A DNA stretch of 64,000 nt from Xanthomonas dyei (GCF_002939865.1 NZ_MDEE01000025.1:1-64000); one strand, 5' to 3'; shown: positions 36,413 to 47,310, counted from the first letter of the stretch. Translations and numbers: made by a program. Notes: generated by a model not told the origin, from the letters alone.

Positions 36413-37911
36413 TGTCGGAAGAGATCTTGGTCAACGTCACCCCGCGCGAAACCCGCGTGGCGGTGATCGAGAACGGCATGTTGCAGGAGCTGCATATCGA
36501 GCGCGGCTGGCGCCGGGGCGTGGTCGGCAACATTTACAAGGGCAAGGTGCAGCGGGTGATGCCCGGCATGCAGGCGGCGTTCGTCGAAGTCGGGCTGGAG
36601 CGCGCAGCGTTCCTGCACGCCAACGACGTGGTGCGCCCGGCACCGGCGCCGGCCAGCGTGGTCGATACCGAAGAAACCCCGATCCCGCCGCCGCCTGCCG
36701 CGGCGGTGCCGATCGTGGAGCTTCTGCGCGATGGCCAGGACATCGTGGTGCAGGTGGTCAAGGACCCGATCGGCACCAAGGGCGCGCGGCTCACTACCCA
36801 GATCAGCATTCCCTCGCGCTACCTGGTGCTGCTGCCGCAATCCAAGATCGTCGGGGTGTCGGCGCGGATCGAGGACGAGGCCGAGCGCCTGCGTCTGAAG
36901 ACCATCGTCAGCGAGGTCTCGGCTCAGCACGGTGGCTTCGGCTACATCATCCGCACCAACGCCGAAGGCCAGCCGGCCGAGGCGCTGGCCGAAGACATCG
37001 CCTATCTGTCGCGGGTCTGGACGGTGGTCGAGCGGCGCGGCCGCGAAGCGCCGCCGTGCAGCATCATCTACGAAGACCTGAGTCTGCCGTTGCGGGCGGT
37101 GCGCGACCTGATCCGCAAGGACGTGGAAAAGGTCAAGGTCGACTCCAACGAAACTTTCGCGCAGTTGCAGGCGTTCGTGGCCAAGTACATGCCGGTGCTG
37201 GCCGAGCGGCTGGAGCTGTATACCGGCGACCGGCCGATCTTCGACCTGTACGGGGTCGAGGACGAGATCGGCCGCGCGTTGAACAAGCAGGTGCCGCTCA
37301 AATCCGGCGGCTATCTGGTGATCGACCAGACCGAAGCGATGACCACCATCGACGTCAACACCGGTTCGTTCGTGGGGCAGCGCAATCTCGAAGAAACCGT
37401 GTTCCGCACCAATCTGGAAGCGGCGCAGGCGGTGGCGCGGCAGCTGCGGCTGCGCAACCTGGGCGGCATCATCATCATCGACTTCATCGATATGGACGAT
37501 CCCGAGCACCGCCGCCAGGTGCTGCGTACGCTGGAAAAGGCGCTGGCCCGCGACCACGCCAAGACCACGGTGTATGAGTTCTCGCCGCTGGGTCTGGTGG
37601 AAATGACCCGCAAGCGCACCGTCGAAAGCCTGGAGCGGCAGTTGTCGGAAACCTGCGGCCAGTGCGGCGGGCGCGGCACCATCAAGACCGCCGAAACGGT
37701 GACCTACGAAATCTTCCGCGAGATCACCCGCGCGGTGCGCCAGTTCGATGCCGCGCGGCTGCTGGTGATCGCCTCGTCCAAGGTGGTCGCACGCATCACC
37801 GACGAGGAGTCCGCAGCGGTGGCCGAGCTGGAAGAATTCCTGGGCAAGAGCATCCGCTTCCAGTCCGACGATCAATATTTGCAGGAGCAGTTCGACGTGG
37901 TGTTGCTGTGA
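36412..37911 (+). CDS. rng: Ribonuclease G
   Basis: A 499-residue RNase E/G family endoribonuclease that matures the 16S rRNA 5' end and cuts mRNAs. The S1-like domain (GVVGNIYKGKVQRVMPGMQAAFVEVG in pieces, about 35-60) carries an inserted Pro/Ala-rich loop (about 76-103, PAPAPASVV ... PIPPPPAAA) that is longer than in E. coli. The catalytic metal-binding Asp residues are D314 in TTIDVNTGSF and D357 in IIIIDFIDM. Zn-link C415-GQC418-GGRG. No long C-terminal scaffold, so RNase G rather than E. The ATG at 36412 is preceded by GGAG (36401-36404). Confidence 0.95.
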   Translation: MSEEILVNVTPRETRVAVIENGMLQELHIERGWRRGVVGNIYKGKVQRVMPGMQAAFVEVGLERAAFLHANDVVRPAPAPASVVDTEETPIPPPPAAAVPIVELLRDGQDIVVQVVKDPIGTKGARLTTQISIPSRYLVLLPQSKIVGVSARIEDEAERLRLKTIVSEVSAQHGGFGYIIRTNAEGQPAEALAEDIAYLSRVWTVVERRGREAPPCSIIYEDLSLPLRAVRDLIRKDVEKVKVDSNETFAQLQAFVAKYMPVLAERLELYTGDRPIFDLYGVEDEIGRALNKQVPLKSGGYLVIDQTEAMTTIDVNTGSFVGQRNLEETVFRTNLEAAQAVARQLRLRNLGGIIIIDFIDMDDPEHRRQVLRTLEKALARDHAKTTVYEFSPLGLVEMTRKRTVESLERQLSETCGQCGGRGTIKTAETVTYEIFREITRAVRQFDAARLLVIASSKVVARITDEESAAVAELEEFLGKSIRFQSDDQYLQEQFDVVLL

Positions 37912-37929
37912 GGCGGGGAATGGAGAGTC

Positions 37930-37943
37930 GGGAATCGGGAATG
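37930..37943. repeat. GGGAATC heptamer pair
   Basis: GGGAATC then GGGAATG just after rng. Inverted relative to the four-unit CGATTCC array at 38044-38071; together they could form a hairpin across the rng-yhdP gap. Confidence 0.7.
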
Positions 37944-38043
37944 GGGGTGAAGCCAAAGGCCCTCTGCGGGATGCGACTGACATCCTTAGAATGCTGTCGC
38001 GCGCAAGCAGATGATCGTGCGCGCGGTGCGATGCTTGCTCTTC

Positions 38044-38071
38044 CGATTCCCGATTTCCGATTCCCGATTCC
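38044..38071. repeat. CGATTCC heptamer array (4 units)
   Basis: CGATTCC, CGATTTC, CGATTCC, CGATTCC in tandem, ending 9 bp before the yhdP start codon, where a ribosome-binding site would be expected. Confidence 0.85.
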
Positions 38072-38080
38072 CCGCCGTTA

Positions 38081-41000
38081 ATGTCCACGCCGCTGCGCCG
38101 CCGTCTGCGCCTGTTCCGCCGCTATGCGATCACTGCCTGCGCGCTTGCGTTGGTGGCGGTCGCGTTGCTGGTGGGCGCGGCCAGTCAGGCGTTGCCGTTG
38201 GCCGAGGAGCACCCGCAGCAGATCGCCGACTGGTTGAGCCAGCGCGCCGGGCAGCAGATTGCCTTCGATCGGCTGGACACCGAGTGGACCCGGCGTGGCC
38301 CGTTGTTGCGGCTGGATGGTTTGCGGATCGGCCCGCAGGGCGAGGTGCGCGTGGGCCAGGCGGAGATCCTGCTGGCGATGTACGCCGGCTTGTTGCCCGG
38401 GCACTCGTTGACCGAGGTGCGCCTGCGTGGGTTGGCGCTGACTTTGCAACGCAGCGACGACGGCGTGTGGTCGGTGCAGGGCCTGCCGAGCGGGAAGGGT
38501 GCCGACCCGCTGGATGCACTGCGTCGGCTTGGCGAGATCCAGCTGGCCGAGGCGCGGCTGAAGGTGAACGCGCCATCGATCGGCCTGGACACCGCCTTGC
38601 CGCGGATCGATTTGCGCCTGCGCGTAAGCGGTTCGACGGTCAAGGTTGGCAGCCGCAGCTGGATCGATCTCACGCGCGCGCCGCTGACCGCGGTCCTGGA
38701 GTTCGACCGCGACAGCGGCGACGGTAGCGCCTATGCGCAGGCCGACCCGGCCGATCTGGCAGCATGGGCGTCGCTGCTGCAACTCGGCGGCATGCGCGTG
38801 GACGGTGGCGGTGGGCGCCTGCAGGCCTGGGCACAGCTGCATGCCCGCCGCATTACCGGCGTCACCGTCGATGCCGACCTCACCCAGGTGGCGCTGTCCG
38901 GTGCACCGCTGGCGGACGAGACCGCCCGCCGCACGCTGCGCTGGGAGCGGCTGCAGGCGCGTGCGCGCTGGCAGACCATCGATGGCGGCTGGCGGCTGGA
39001 CGCGCCGGTGCTACGGCTTGGACAGGCGGCCGCGTTGCAGCATCTGGACGGGCTGCGCATTGCCGGCGGGCGCCGCTATGCGGTGGCTGCCAGACAGGGC
39101 GATGTCTCCGGCCTGATTGCCGCCGTCGCCTTGAGCGATCAACTGTCGCCTGCGTTGCGCCGCTGGTTGATCCTGTCCAAAACACAGCTGCGTGTTGCAG
39201 ATCTGCAGATCGCCGGCGAGCAGGGCGGCGCCGTGCGTGCGCAGGCGCAGATCGAAGACCTCGGTTTCCTGCCGGTGGGCAACTCGCCGGGCATCAGCGG
39301 TTTGCGCGGCCGCGTCGATGGCGACGCGCAGGGCGGCGAGCTGGAAACCGCGCCTCAGGCCACCGTGCGCTTCGACTGGCCCACCGGCTTTGGCGTGGTG
39401 CATGAGATTCAACTGGCCGGCAAGATCGTCGGCTGGCGCGAAGGAGCGGGTTGGCAGGTCGCCACCCCGGCGCTGCGTGTGCAGGCCAAGGATTACGGCG
39501 CCAATGTGCGCGGCGGGCTGTGGTTCCAGAACGACGGCACCCGCCCGCGCCTGCAACTTGCCGCGCAACTGGACGATGTGGCGCTGCCGGTGGCGCGCAA
39601 GTTCTGGATCCGCTCGAAGATGAGCAAGGCCGCCATCGACTGGCTGGACATGGCCGTGGCCGGCGGCGTGATCACCGGTGGCACCGGCCTGGTCAGTGGC
39701 GATCTGGACCAGTGGCCGTTCGACGATAACGACGGGCGCTTCGAAGCGTTCGGGCAGATCCGCGACGGCGTGATTCGCTTCAATCCGGAGTGGCCGGCGA
39801 TGGAGCAGGTCCAGGCCGATCTGCGCTTCATCGGCAATGGGTTTTCGTTGCAGGGTAGCGGGGCTCTTGCCGGCACCCCGATCGCGCAACTGGACGCCGG
39901 CATTCCCAGCTTCAAGACGTCCGAGCTCTACGTGCGCGCCTCCACCCAGGCCGACGCGGCGCAACTGCTGGGCATGTTGCGCAAGAGCCCGCTGGAGCGC
40001 CGCTACGGCGATACCTTGAACAACCTCAGCGTGTCCGGCCCGGCGACGGTGAGCTTCGATCTGCTGCGCCCGTTGCGCACCAAGGGCGTGGGCGGGCATC
40101 TGCAGGGCACGGTGGCCTTGCAGGGCGCCAAGCTGGCCGACGCGCGCTGGAATCTGGCCTTCGACCAGGTCAGCGGTCAGGCCGAGTATCGCGATACCGG
40201 GTTTGCGGCCGAGCATCTGAGCGTGCAGCACCAGGGCCGCAGCGGCGAGCTGGCACTGCGCGCCGGTGGCTTCGTGCAGGACCCGAAACATGCTTTCGAA
40301 GCACGCTTTGGCGCCACCCTGGATGCCAAGGAATTGTTCGACCGCGCCCCGCAGATGGAATGGCTGCGTCCGTATGTGCACGGCAGCGCGCCATGGCAGG
40401 TGGGCGTGGATGTACCGCTGCCCACGCCGGGTCAAGCGGACGCGCAGGCGCTGCTGACGCTGCGCTCGGAGCTGGTGGGTACCACGCTGGATCTGCCCGC
40501 GCCGCTGGACAAGGCCGCCACCCAACCGCTGGACACGCAGGTCAAGGTGGCCCTGCCGGTCGGCGATGGCGATATCGACGTGGCCTTCGGCAAGCTGGTG
40601 GCGCTCAAGGCCAGCAGCCGTGGCGACCAGACCGGCGTGCGCGTGGTCATGGGCACCGACACGGTGACCGAGCGCCCGCCCGCTAACGGGTTGGTGGTGA
40701 CCGGCCGCACCGCCTCGCTGGATGCGATCGACTGGATCAGCCTGGCGCGCGGCAGCAGCGATCAGGACATGCCACCGCTGCCGGGCCAGCCGGCAACGCC
40801 CAAGAAAGACGCTGTGCCGCTGCAACAGGTGGACGTGCAGGCTGACAAGCTGCTGATGATTGGCGGGGTGTTTCCGCAGACCCGGCTGCGGCTGCGCCCG
40901 ACCCGCGATGCGGTGGCGGTGACCCTGGACGGCCCCTCGCTCGCAGGCCAACTCACCGTGCCCAACGCCGACGGCGGCATCGTGCAAGGCAAGCTCAACA

Positions 41001-41986
41001 CCGTGCGCTGGCAACCGGTGGCCGACGCGCCCGAGCCTGCGGCTCCGGAGCCCGGCGATCCGCTGGCCGGTGCCCTGCCGGAACCGGCACGCCGTGCGGT
41101 CGCCGAGTTCGATCCGGTTTCCATCCCGCCGCTGGCGCTGGATATCGACGACCTGCGCGTGGGCAAGATGACCCTGGGCGCGGCCATCCTGCGCAGCAGC
41201 CGGCTCACCGACGGCATGCAGGTGGATCAGCTGCAACTGCGCTCGGACGACCAGAGCATCGGCCTGACCGGCGCCTGGCGCGGCAAGGGCGATGCCGCCA
41301 GCACGCGGCTGTCGGCGCGGGTGGACAGCCGCAACCTCGGTAACCTGTTGCAGAACCTCACCCTGGGCGGCCAGCTGCGCGGCGGCGAAGGCCAACTGGA
41401 ACTCAACGCCGGCTGGCAGGGCTCGCCGACCGGCTTTGCGCTCGGCTCGCTGGACGGCAACCTCAAGGTGGATGTCCGCAACGGCCAGCTGTTGGAAGTG
41501 GATCCAGGCGCCGGCCGCGTGCTGGGCTTGCTCAGCGTGGCGCAGTTGCCGCGCCGGCTGATGTTCGACTTCCGCGATTTCTTCTCCAAGGGCCTGGCCT
41601 TCAACACCCTGGATGGCGAGGTGCGCTTCGGCGACGGTTTCGCGCGCACCGACGCCATCCGCATCGCAGGCCCCGCGGCCGAGATCGCCATCCGCGGTCA
41701 GACCGATCTGCGGGCGCAGACCTTCGACCAGACCGTGGATGTGAACCCCAAGGCCGGCAACCTGCTGACCGTGGTCGGCGCGGTGGCTGGCGGGCCGGTG
41801 GGCGCGGCAGTGGGCGCGGCCGCCAACGTGGTGCTCGGCAAACCGCTGGGCGCGATCGGCGCCAAGACCTACCACGTCACCGGGCCGTGGAAAGACCCGC
41901 AGGTTGACGTGGTCGAGCGCGAAACGCGCGAGCGTGCACCGAGCAAACCTGCGCCCGCCGGCAAACCCGCTGCGCCGCCGCGCTGA
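38081..41986 (+). CDS. yhdP: YhdP-family AsmA-like protein
   Basis: A 1301-residue protein of the YhdP/DUF3971 and AsmA superfamily. An N-terminal membrane anchor (about 14-38, [20 protein letters not shown] in pieces) is followed by a long beta-rich periplasmic region and the AsmA-like C-terminus with [49 protein letters not shown] and [14 protein letters not shown] (all typical). In E. coli, YhdP with TamB and YdbH moves phospholipids to the outer membrane through a hydrophobic groove. The Pro/Ala/Lys tail (about 1285-1301) is low complexity. Its stop is only 5 bp from the end of the convergent DUF6065 gene. Confidence 0.93.
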   Translation: MSTPLRRRLRLFRRYAITACALALVAVALLVGAASQALPLAEEHPQQIADWLSQRAGQQIAFDRLDTEWTRRGPLLRLDGLRIGPQGEVRVGQAEILLAMYAGLLPGHSLTEVRLRGLALTLQRSDDGVWSVQGLPSGKGADPLDALRRLGEIQLAEARLKVNAPSIGLDTALPRIDLRLRVSGSTVKVGSRSWIDLTRAPLTAVLEFDRDSGDGSAYAQADPADLAAWASLLQLGGMRVDGGGGRLQAWAQLHARRITGVTVDADLTQVALSGAPLADETARRTLRWERLQARARWQTIDGGWRLDAPVLRLGQAAALQHLDGLRIAGGRRYAVAARQGDVSGLIAAVALSDQLSPALRRWLILSKTQLRVADLQIAGEQGGAVRAQAQIEDLGFLPVGNSPGISGLRGRVDGDAQGGELETAPQATVRFDWPTGFGVVHEIQLAGKIVGWREGAGWQVATPALRVQAKDYGANVRGGLWFQNDGTRPRLQLAAQLDDVALPVARKFWIRSKMSKAAIDWLDMAVAGGVITGGTGLVSGDLDQWPFDDNDGRFEAFGQIRDGVIRFNPEWPAMEQVQADLRFIGNGFSLQGSGALAGTPIAQLDAGIPSFKTSELYVRASTQADAAQLLGMLRKSPLERRYGDTLNNLSVSGPATVSFDLLRPLRTKGVGGHLQGTVALQGAKLADARWNLAFDQVSGQAEYRDTGFAAEHLSVQHQGRSGELALRAGGFVQDPKHAFEARFGATLDAKELFDRAPQMEWLRPYVHGSAPWQVGVDVPLPTPGQADAQALLTLRSELVGTTLDLPAPLDKAATQPLDTQVKVALPVGDGDIDVAFGKLVALKASSRGDQTGVRVVMGTDTVTERPPANGLVVTGRTASLDAIDWISLARGSSDQDMPPLPGQPATPKKDAVPLQQVDVQADKLLMIGGVFPQTRLRLRPTRDAVAVTLDGPSLAGQLTVPNADGGIVQGKLNTVRWQPVADAPEPAAPEPGDPLAGALPEPARRAVAEFDPVSIPPLALDIDDLRVGKMTLGAAILRSSRLTDGMQVDQLQLRSDDQSIGLTGAWRGKGDAASTRLSARVDSRNLGNLLQNLTLGGQLRGGEGQLELNAGWQGSPTGFALGSLDGNLKVDVRNGQLLEVDPGAGRVLGLLSVAQLPRRLMFDFRDFFSKGLAFNTLDGEVRFGDGFARTDAIRIAGPAAEIAIRGQTDLRAQTFDQTVDVNPKAGNLLTVVGAVAGGPVGAAVGAAANVVLGKPLGAIGAKTYHVTGPWKDPQVDVVERETRERAPSKPAPAGKPAAPPR

Positions 41987-41991
41987 CGCAC

Positions 41992-42747
41992 TCAGTCGGC
42001 GGCAGCATCATCGTCGCTGCCGGCACGCTTGAACATCGGCAGGCGCAGTCGCGCGCGGTGGCCCGGCACCACCGGCTGCTCCGGCCCCGCGACGCCGCGG
42101 AAATACCCGCGCTGCCATTTCTCGCGCGCCGCGGCCGATTGCGTATCGGGCAGTTCATCGAGAAAGCGCGTGCGGCTGTGGGTCCAGTCGGCGTGTTGCT
42201 GCGCCAGTTCCGGTGCCTCGTAGAGCGGCATCCACTGCGGCTGCACCTGTTCGATCACCTGCCGCTGCAGCGGGAACAGATGGCAGAACGGCTCGCCTGC
42301 GTCGAAGCGCACCTGGCCGGGCCGGGTGAAGCGCCAGTTCATGGTGAAGGTGTACGGGCTCCAGTCGGTTTCCACCAGGCCGCTCAACGCGCCAATGCCG
42401 TCCTTGGGCCGGTTCAACGGGCCGGTGACGAACAGGTCGACGCCCTCGTCGGTGCGAAACAGACAGGGGACATGGAAGGTCAGCACGCCGTAGCCGAAGT
42501 GGCTGACCGCCGGCGCTGCGCTGCCGGCATCGGTCACGATCCGGAGCGCGTCCAGCCCGTCGCGGCCATCCCAACTGGCCTGAAAACCGGATTGGCACAG
42601 CAGCTCCCAGCCATGCGCGTTCGCAATCGCCAGCGGCAGGCAGCGGTACGCATAGCGTTGATCGGTGGCGTCCATCCAGTCGCGCGCATGCGGGGCAGGG
42701 CGGATGTCCAGCGTGTGGCCATCCAGAACGTGGGCGATGAGCTTCAT
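41992..42747 (-). CDS. DUF6065 family protein
   Basis: A 251-residue protein that I match to DUF6065 by its pattern [34 protein letters not shown] in pieces (about 16-50), [16 protein letters not shown] and [23 protein letters not shown]. Function is unknown. It ends only 5 bp from yhdP on the opposite strand and diverges from tldD with 99 bp between, so it is an inversely oriented gene lodged between yhdP and tldD. Confidence 0.75.
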   Translation of the reverse strand: MKLIAHVLDGHTLDIRPAPHARDWMDATDQRYAYRCLPLAIANAHGWELLCQSGFQASWDGRDGLDALRIVTDAGSAAPAVSHFGYGVLTFHVPCLFRTDEGVDLFVTGPLNRPKDGIGALSGLVETDWSPYTFTMNWRFTRPGQVRFDAGEPFCHLFPLQRQVIEQVQPQWMPLYEAPELAQQHADWTHSRTRFLDELPDTQSAAAREKWQRGYFRGVAGPEQPVVPGHRARLRLPMFKRAGSDDDAAAD

Positions 42748-42846
42748 GCGCTGGCAGTGATCGAAGAGCGAGCCGGCGATGATAGCCGCGCCACATGTTC
42801 AGCCGGACGACTTGTCTCCCCGGCGCGCGGGCCCCATCCTGACCGC

Positions 42847-44292
42847 ATGACCGATAACGCTCTCACTCTGGCCGAAACCCGGCTGCTGCTTCCCTCCGGC
42901 CTGGATGCCGGCCATCTGGACCGCACCTTCGGCGCCCTGCTGGGCCCGGGCATCGACTTCGGCGATCTGTATTTCCAGCATTCGCGACGCGAGAGCTGGA
43001 GCGTGGAAGACGGCATCGTCAAGGACGGTGCGCATTCCATCGAACAAGGCGTGGGCGTGCGCGCCATTGCCGGCGAAAAAACCGGTTTTGCGTATTCCGA
43101 CGACATCCAGCGCGAGACCTTGCTGGAAGCGGCGCAGTCGGCACGTGCGATCTCGCGCGACGGCGGCGCGCAATCCACCCGCGCACTGGTGCGCGGCAAT
43201 GGCCGCGCGTTGTATCCGGCCACCGACCCGATCGACGACATGGACAGCGCCACCAAGGTGGACCTGCTGCGCCGCATCGACCAATACGTGCGCGCCGCCG
43301 ACCCGCGCGTCAAACAGGTGATGGTGAGCCTGTCCGGCGGCGTGGACACGGTGCTGATCGCCCGCAGCGATGGCGTGCTGGCGGCCGACGTGCGCCCGTT
43401 GGTGCGGTTGAACGTGCAGGTGATTGTCGAACACGGCGGGCGTCGCGAGTCCGGCTATTCCGGCGGCGGCGGTCGTTATGGCTACGCCGAACTGTTTGCC
43501 GATGGCCGCCCGGAAGGCTTTGCGCGCGAAGCGCTGCGCCAGGCGCTGGTCAATCTGGATGCCATCCCCGCGCCGGCCGGCGTGATGCCGGTGGTGCTCG
43601 GCCCCGGCTGGCCCGGCGTACTGCTGCACGAAGCGGTGGGGCATGGGCTGGAAGGCGATTTCAATCGCAAGGGCACCAGCGTCTACGCCGGGCGCATGGG
43701 CGAGCGCGTCGCCTCACCGGGCGTGACCATCGTCGATGACGGCACCCTGGACGGCCGCCGCGGCTCGCTCAATATCGACGACGAGGGCACGCAGACGCAG
43801 TGCACCACGCTGATCGAAGACGGCGTGCTGGTGGGCTACATGCAGGACACCCACAACGCGCGCCTGATGGGCGTGGCGCCCACCGGCAACGGCCGCCGCG
43901 AATCGTTCGCGCACCTGACCATGCCGCGCATGACCAACACCTACATGCGCGCCGGCCAGCACGACCCGGAAGAAATGATCCGCTCGGTCAAGAAGGGCAT
44001 TTACGCGGTGAACTTCGGCGGCGGCCAGGTCGACATCACCAGCGGCAAGTACGTGTTTTCGGCCACCGAGGCCTACCTGATCGAAGACGGCAAGGTCACC
44101 GCGCCGGTGAAGGGCGCTACCTTGATCGGCAACGGCCCGGAAACCATGCAGAAGGTGCGCATGATCGGCAACGATCTGGCCCTGGACGAAGGTGTGGGCG
44201 TGTGCGGCAAGGACGGGCAGAGCGTGCCGGTCGGCGTCGGCCAGCCATCGCTGTTGATCGACGGCATTACGGTGGGTGGGACCCAGGCGTGA
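42847..44292 (+). CDS. tldD: Metalloprotease TldD
   Basis: A 481-residue catalytic subunit of the TldD/TldE protease. The zinc site is H261-E-A-V-G-H266 in [16 protein letters not shown], with the partner C-terminal motif around [15 protein letters not shown] (a cysteine ligand in E. coli). In E. coli, TldD/E removes leader peptides of microcin B17 and helps degrade CcdA; here the native substrates are unknown. Start ATG at 42847 ([10 protein letters not shown]) fits the family; the frame runs open far upstream. TldE is 0.9 kb downstream, separated by the opposite-strand yjgA gene. Confidence 0.95.
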   Translation: MTDNALTLAETRLLLPSGLDAGHLDRTFGALLGPGIDFGDLYFQHSRRESWSVEDGIVKDGAHSIEQGVGVRAIAGEKTGFAYSDDIQRETLLEAAQSARAISRDGGAQSTRALVRGNGRALYPATDPIDDMDSATKVDLLRRIDQYVRAADPRVKQVMVSLSGGVDTVLIARSDGVLAADVRPLVRLNVQVIVEHGGRRESGYSGGGGRYGYAELFADGRPEGFAREALRQALVNLDAIPAPAGVMPVVLGPGWPGVLLHEAVGHGLEGDFNRKGTSVYAGRMGERVASPGVTIVDDGTLDGRRGSLNIDDEGTQTQCTTLIEDGVLVGYMQDTHNARLMGVAPTGNGRRESFAHLTMPRMTNTYMRAGQHDPEEMIRSVKKGIYAVNFGGGQVDITSGKYVFSATEAYLIEDGKVTAPVKGATLIGNGPETMQKVRMIGNDLALDEGVGVCGKDGQSVPVGVGQPSLLIDGITVGGTQA

Positions 44293-44300
44293 TCTCCGTA

Positions 44301-44318
44301 GGGACCGGGGACCCGGGA
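44301..44318. repeat. GGGACCG/GGGACCC heptamers
   Basis: Two 7-bp units plus GGGA, 8 bp past the tldD stop; same family as the nadD leader arrays. Inverted partner at 44389-44404. Confidence 0.75.
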
Positions 44319-44343
44319 AGAGCGAGAGCTGTTGCCCGGACGG

Positions 44344-44994
44344 TTACTCGGGATCGAAAAAATAAGGCGTTGTCGCTTTTGCAGTTACCCGGGTCCCCGG
44401 TCCCGCATTGTCGATGTCGTCGCTATCGATATCGGCATCGTCAGCGTCGTCGGTCTCGGCAGCAGCGTCTTCGCCGGTCTGGCCGGACAACTCGCGCAGC
44501 ACCTGGAACAGTTCGCGATAGGCGCGCGGCGGCTTGTTCTTGGCGCGTTCGTGGATCGCGTTGCGCACCAGTTGGCGCAGTTGCTGGCGATCGGCAGCCG
44601 GGTAGGCTTCCAGCAGCTCGGCCAGCGCCACGTCGTTCTCGGCCAGCAGGCGCTCGCGCCAACGCTCGACGCGATGGGTCGCCGCCACTTCACGGCGCGC
44701 GGTGTCGCTGTTGGCATCCAGCGCATCGCGGATGGCGGCCAGCGTCTCGTCGTCCTCGCGGCGCATGTGCTTGGCCAGAAACGCCAGCTGCCGCTTGTGC
44801 GCGATATGCGAGGTGATGCGCTTGCTCTCTTCGATATGCGGGATCAGCGACTCGGGCACCGGCAACTTGGCCAGCTGCGCCGGGGTGAGCGCCACCAGCT
44901 TTTCGCCCAGGTCGAAAATTTCCAGCGCCTCGCGCCGTTGCTGGCTGCGGCTGGTGCCACGAAATTCACCGGTATCTTCATCGCGTCCGCGCAT
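44344..44994 (-). CDS. yjgA: Ribosome biogenesis factor YjgA/DarP
   Basis: A 216-residue YjgA/DarP protein, which binds late 50S precursors and promotes assembly of the peptidyl-transferase centre in E. coli. Core motifs: [62 protein letters not shown] (in pieces), [15 protein letters not shown] and ARKAYRELFQ-like ([14 protein letters not shown]). The acidic C-terminus (about 185-200, [17 protein letters not shown]) continues into [10 protein letters not shown], encoded by the heptamer repeat at 44389-44404. I chose the ATG at 44994; a GTG two codons upstream is also possible. Confidence 0.9.
   Translation of the reverse strand: MRGRDEDTGEFRGTSRSQQRREALEIFDLGEKLVALTPAQLAKLPVPESLIPHIEESKRITSHIAHKRQLAFLAKHMRREDDETLAAIRDALDANSDTARREVAATHRVERWRERLLAENDVALAELLEAYPAADRQQLRQLVRNAIHERAKNKPPRAYRELFQVLRELSGQTGEDAAAETDDADDADIDSDDIDNAGPGTRVTAKATTPYFFDPE
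44389..44404. repeat. CGGGTCC/CCGGTCC heptamers inside the yjgA 3' end
   Basis: Two 7-bp units complementary to 44301-44318, lying in the last codons of yjgA and read as GPGTRV. Confidence 0.75.
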
Positions 44995-45070
44995 TGCCAC
45001 TACATCCCGAAACTTGGTTAGTTAAATTTCCGGCCACGAACGGCCGGACTCCGGCGGAAGACTCCGCCCT

Positions 45071-45180
45071 ACATTCAGACACTGCGGCCATGGATAGCCG
45101 AGCTTTCTGCGGACGGATCCGCATCCACATTCAGACAGTCCGGCCATGATGGCCGGGTTTTCGCGGACGGATCCGCATCC
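45071..45180 (+). repeat. Tandem pair of about 55-bp units
   Basis: Two units, 45071-45126 and 45127-45180, both begin ACATTCAGACA or ACATTCAGACAC and end CGGACGGATCCGCATCC; the middle diverges (GCGGCCATGG versus CCGGCCATGA). They lie just upstream of the tldE start. Confidence 0.85.
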
Positions 45181-45193
45181 AAAGGATAAAGCA

Positions 45194-46561
45194 TTGAACG
45201 CACTCTCCTCCGAAACCCGTGTCGCCGACGACAGCCTGCAGCGTCTGGACGCACTGACCGATATCTCGCAACGCCTGCTCGAGCGCGCCCGTGCGGCCGG
45301 CGCCACCCAGGCCGAAGTGAGCTGCAGCGAAGAGCGCGGCCTGGACGTCAACGTGCGCCTGGGCGATGTGGAAACGGTCGAATCCACCCGCGACCGCGGC
45401 ATTGCGGTGACGGTCTACTTCGGCAAGCGCAAGGGCAGTGCCAGCACCGCCGACCTGCAGGACGCCAGCCTGGAATCCACCGTGGCCCAGGCCTGCGCGA
45501 TTGCGCGTTACACCGAAGACGACCCGGCGTCCGGCCTGGCCGACCCGGCGCTGATGGCGCACGACTTCCCCGACCTGGATAGCTGGCACCCGTGGGCGCT
45601 GGACGCCGACACCGCAGTGGATCTGGCGCTGGCCTGCGAGGCCGCCGGTCGCGATGCAGACGCACGCATCAGCAATTCCGATGGCGCCTCGGCCAGCACC
45701 GGGCTCAGCCTGTCGGTATATGCCAATTCGCACGGGTTCATCGGGCGCGAGCGCGGCACCCATCATTCGATCAGCTGCGCGCTGATCGCCGGGCAGGGCG
45801 ACGGCATGCAGCGCGATGGCTGGTACAGCAGCGCCCTGGCCCGCGAAGACCTGGAAGCGCCGGATGCCATTGGGCGGCATGCCGCCGAACGCACGCTGGC
45901 GCGCCTGGCGCCGCGTTCGCTGCCGACCGGCTCGCTGCCGGTGCTGTTTGCGCCGGAAGTGGCGCGCTCGCTGGTCGGGCATCTGCTGGGTGCGGTCTCC
46001 GGTGGCGCGTTGTATCGCCGCGCCAGCTTCCTGCTCGACAGCGTTGGCACCAAGCTGTTCCCGGACTGGTTCAACATCGAAGAACTGCCGCATCTGCGCC
46101 GCGGGCTGCGCTCGGCCGCCTTCGATGGCGAAGGCGTCGCCACCCGACAGTCCGCGCTGATCGCCGACGGCGTGCTGCAGCGCTACGTGCTGGGCAGCTA
46201 CTCGGCACGCAAGCTGGGCCTGCAGACCACCGCCAATGCCGGTGGCGTGCACAACCTGCAGGTCAGCGCCAACGCCGGCGACCTGGCCGCGATGATCGGC
46301 GGCATGTCGCGCGGCCTGCTGGTCACCGAACTGATGGGCAACGGCGTCAACCCGGTGACCGGCGATTACTCGCGCGGTGCCGGTGGCTTCTGGATCGAGA
46401 ACGGCGCCATCGCCTATCCGGTGGACGGTCTGACCATTGCCGGCAATCTGCGCGAGATGTTCGCCGGCATCGAAGCGGTGGGCAGCGACGTCGACCCGCG
46501 CTCGCACGTCAAGATCGGCTCGGTGCTGGTCAACCGCATGACCGTGGCGGGCGATAGCTGA
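45194..46561 (+). CDS. pmbA: Metalloprotease subunit TldE/PmbA
   Basis: A 455-residue partner of TldD, lacking its own HExxxH motif, as usual for TldE. Typical stretches: LERARAAGATQAEVSCSEERGL in pieces, GIAVTVYFGKRKGSAS, SNSDGAS, GYSARKLGLQTTANAGG-like (SYSARKLGLQTTANAGGVHN, about 335-353) and GFWIENGAIAYPVDGLTIAGNL near the end. The start is TTG at 45194 because AAGG at 45182-45185 is well spaced before it; an ATG at 45146 would add residues coded by the tandem 55-bp repeat. Confidence 0.93.
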   Translation: MNALSSETRVADDSLQRLDALTDISQRLLERARAAGATQAEVSCSEERGLDVNVRLGDVETVESTRDRGIAVTVYFGKRKGSASTADLQDASLESTVAQACAIARYTEDDPASGLADPALMAHDFPDLDSWHPWALDADTAVDLALACEAAGRDADARISNSDGASASTGLSLSVYANSHGFIGRERGTHHSISCALIAGQGDGMQRDGWYSSALAREDLEAPDAIGRHAAERTLARLAPRSLPTGSLPVLFAPEVARSLVGHLLGAVSGGALYRRASFLLDSVGTKLFPDWFNIEELPHLRRGLRSAAFDGEGVATRQSALIADGVLQRYVLGSYSARKLGLQTTANAGGVHNLQVSANAGDLAAMIGGMSRGLLVTELMGNGVNPVTGDYSRGAGGFWIENGAIAYPVDGLTIAGNLREMFAGIEAVGSDVDPRSHVKIGSVLVNRMTVAGDS

Positions 46562-46902
46562 GCCGTCGCCCGGGCTGAGGTCTGGGCATGCCTGACGTGC
46601 AGGGTCGGCGCGCTGGTCCGCGCCGACCATGCCGCGTTGTGCCTCCGGCCGGCCATTCGCGCGTGCTGTCCGGGCTCCCGCCAGAGGCGCACGGTGTGGG
46701 CCTCTCCAGTGCGCAGGAATAGCGGGCGAACCCAAGGTCGCATCGGCGTGCCGCAGCGCTCTCGCTCGTGTCATCGCCCAAACGGAGGGCGCGAGCTGTC
46801 GCCCCGGGTGGGTGACTAAAACCAGACCATGTCTTCCCGCACTGGTGACTGGATGAATCGTTGTTATAGTCCGCCGCACCACAATCATGTTCGGGGAGAT
46901 CT
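46562..46902. other. Intergenic gap with hairpin and probable promoter
   Basis: A 341-bp gap. At 46603-46628 GGTCGGCGCG and CGCGCCGACC form a 10-bp stem without a T-run, perhaps a weak terminator for tldE. TATAGT at 46865-46870 is a possible -10 for the DUF4870 gene; a -35 is not evident. Confidence 0.5.
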
Positions 46903-47295
46903 ATGAGCGAATTCGAGACACACGCCGCGCCGCCGCCGCCGCCGCCGGTAAGTACCAGCACGCCGTCGGAGGAGCGCACCCTCGCGCTGGCCGCACATCT
47001 GCTGGGCATCCTGACGTCGTTCATCGGCGCGCTGGTGATCTGGCTGATCAGCAAGGACGCCAGCCCGTCCAAGCCGTTCGCCACCGATCAGTCCAAGGAA
47101 GCGCTGAACTTCCAGATCACCGTGATCATTGCCTATGTGCTGGCCGTGATCCTGACCGTGGTGTCGTTCGGCATCCTGTTCTTCGTGCCGACGCTGGTGT
47201 GGGTCGCCAACCTGGTGTTCTGCATCCTGGCCGCAGTCAAGGCCAACAACGGCGAGCATTACCGCTACCCGTTCACGCTGCGCCTGATCAAGTAA
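46903..47295 (+). CDS. DUF4870 (Tic20-like) membrane protein
   Basis: A 130-residue membrane protein of the DUF4870/Tic20-like family. A Pro-rich N-terminal tail (eight prolines around residues 9-16) precedes SEERTLALAAHLLGILTSF, an amphipathic/TM helix, and two further helices (about 72-112). The DQSKEALNFQITVIIAYV segment and the end YRYPFTLRLIK are family hallmarks. Function is unknown. GGGGAG stands seven bases before the ATG. A strong hairpin follows the stop. Confidence 0.88.
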   Translation: MSEFETHAAPPPPPPVSTSTPSEERTLALAAHLLGILTSFIGALVIWLISKDASPSKPFATDQSKEALNFQITVIIAYVLAVILTVVSFGILFFVPTLVWVANLVFCILAAVKANNGEHYRYPFTLRLIK

Positions 47296-47310
47296 TCCGG
47301 CCCGCGTAAC

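Noticed and set aside
39011..41875. Long minus-strand frame opposite yhdP
   Set aside because: Antisense shadow of a well-supported gene; low-complexity His/Gln/Arg-rich translation.
44281..44345. Terminator after tldD
   Set aside because: The GGGACC inverted pair spans the end of yjgA and has no T-run, so it is listed as a repeat only.
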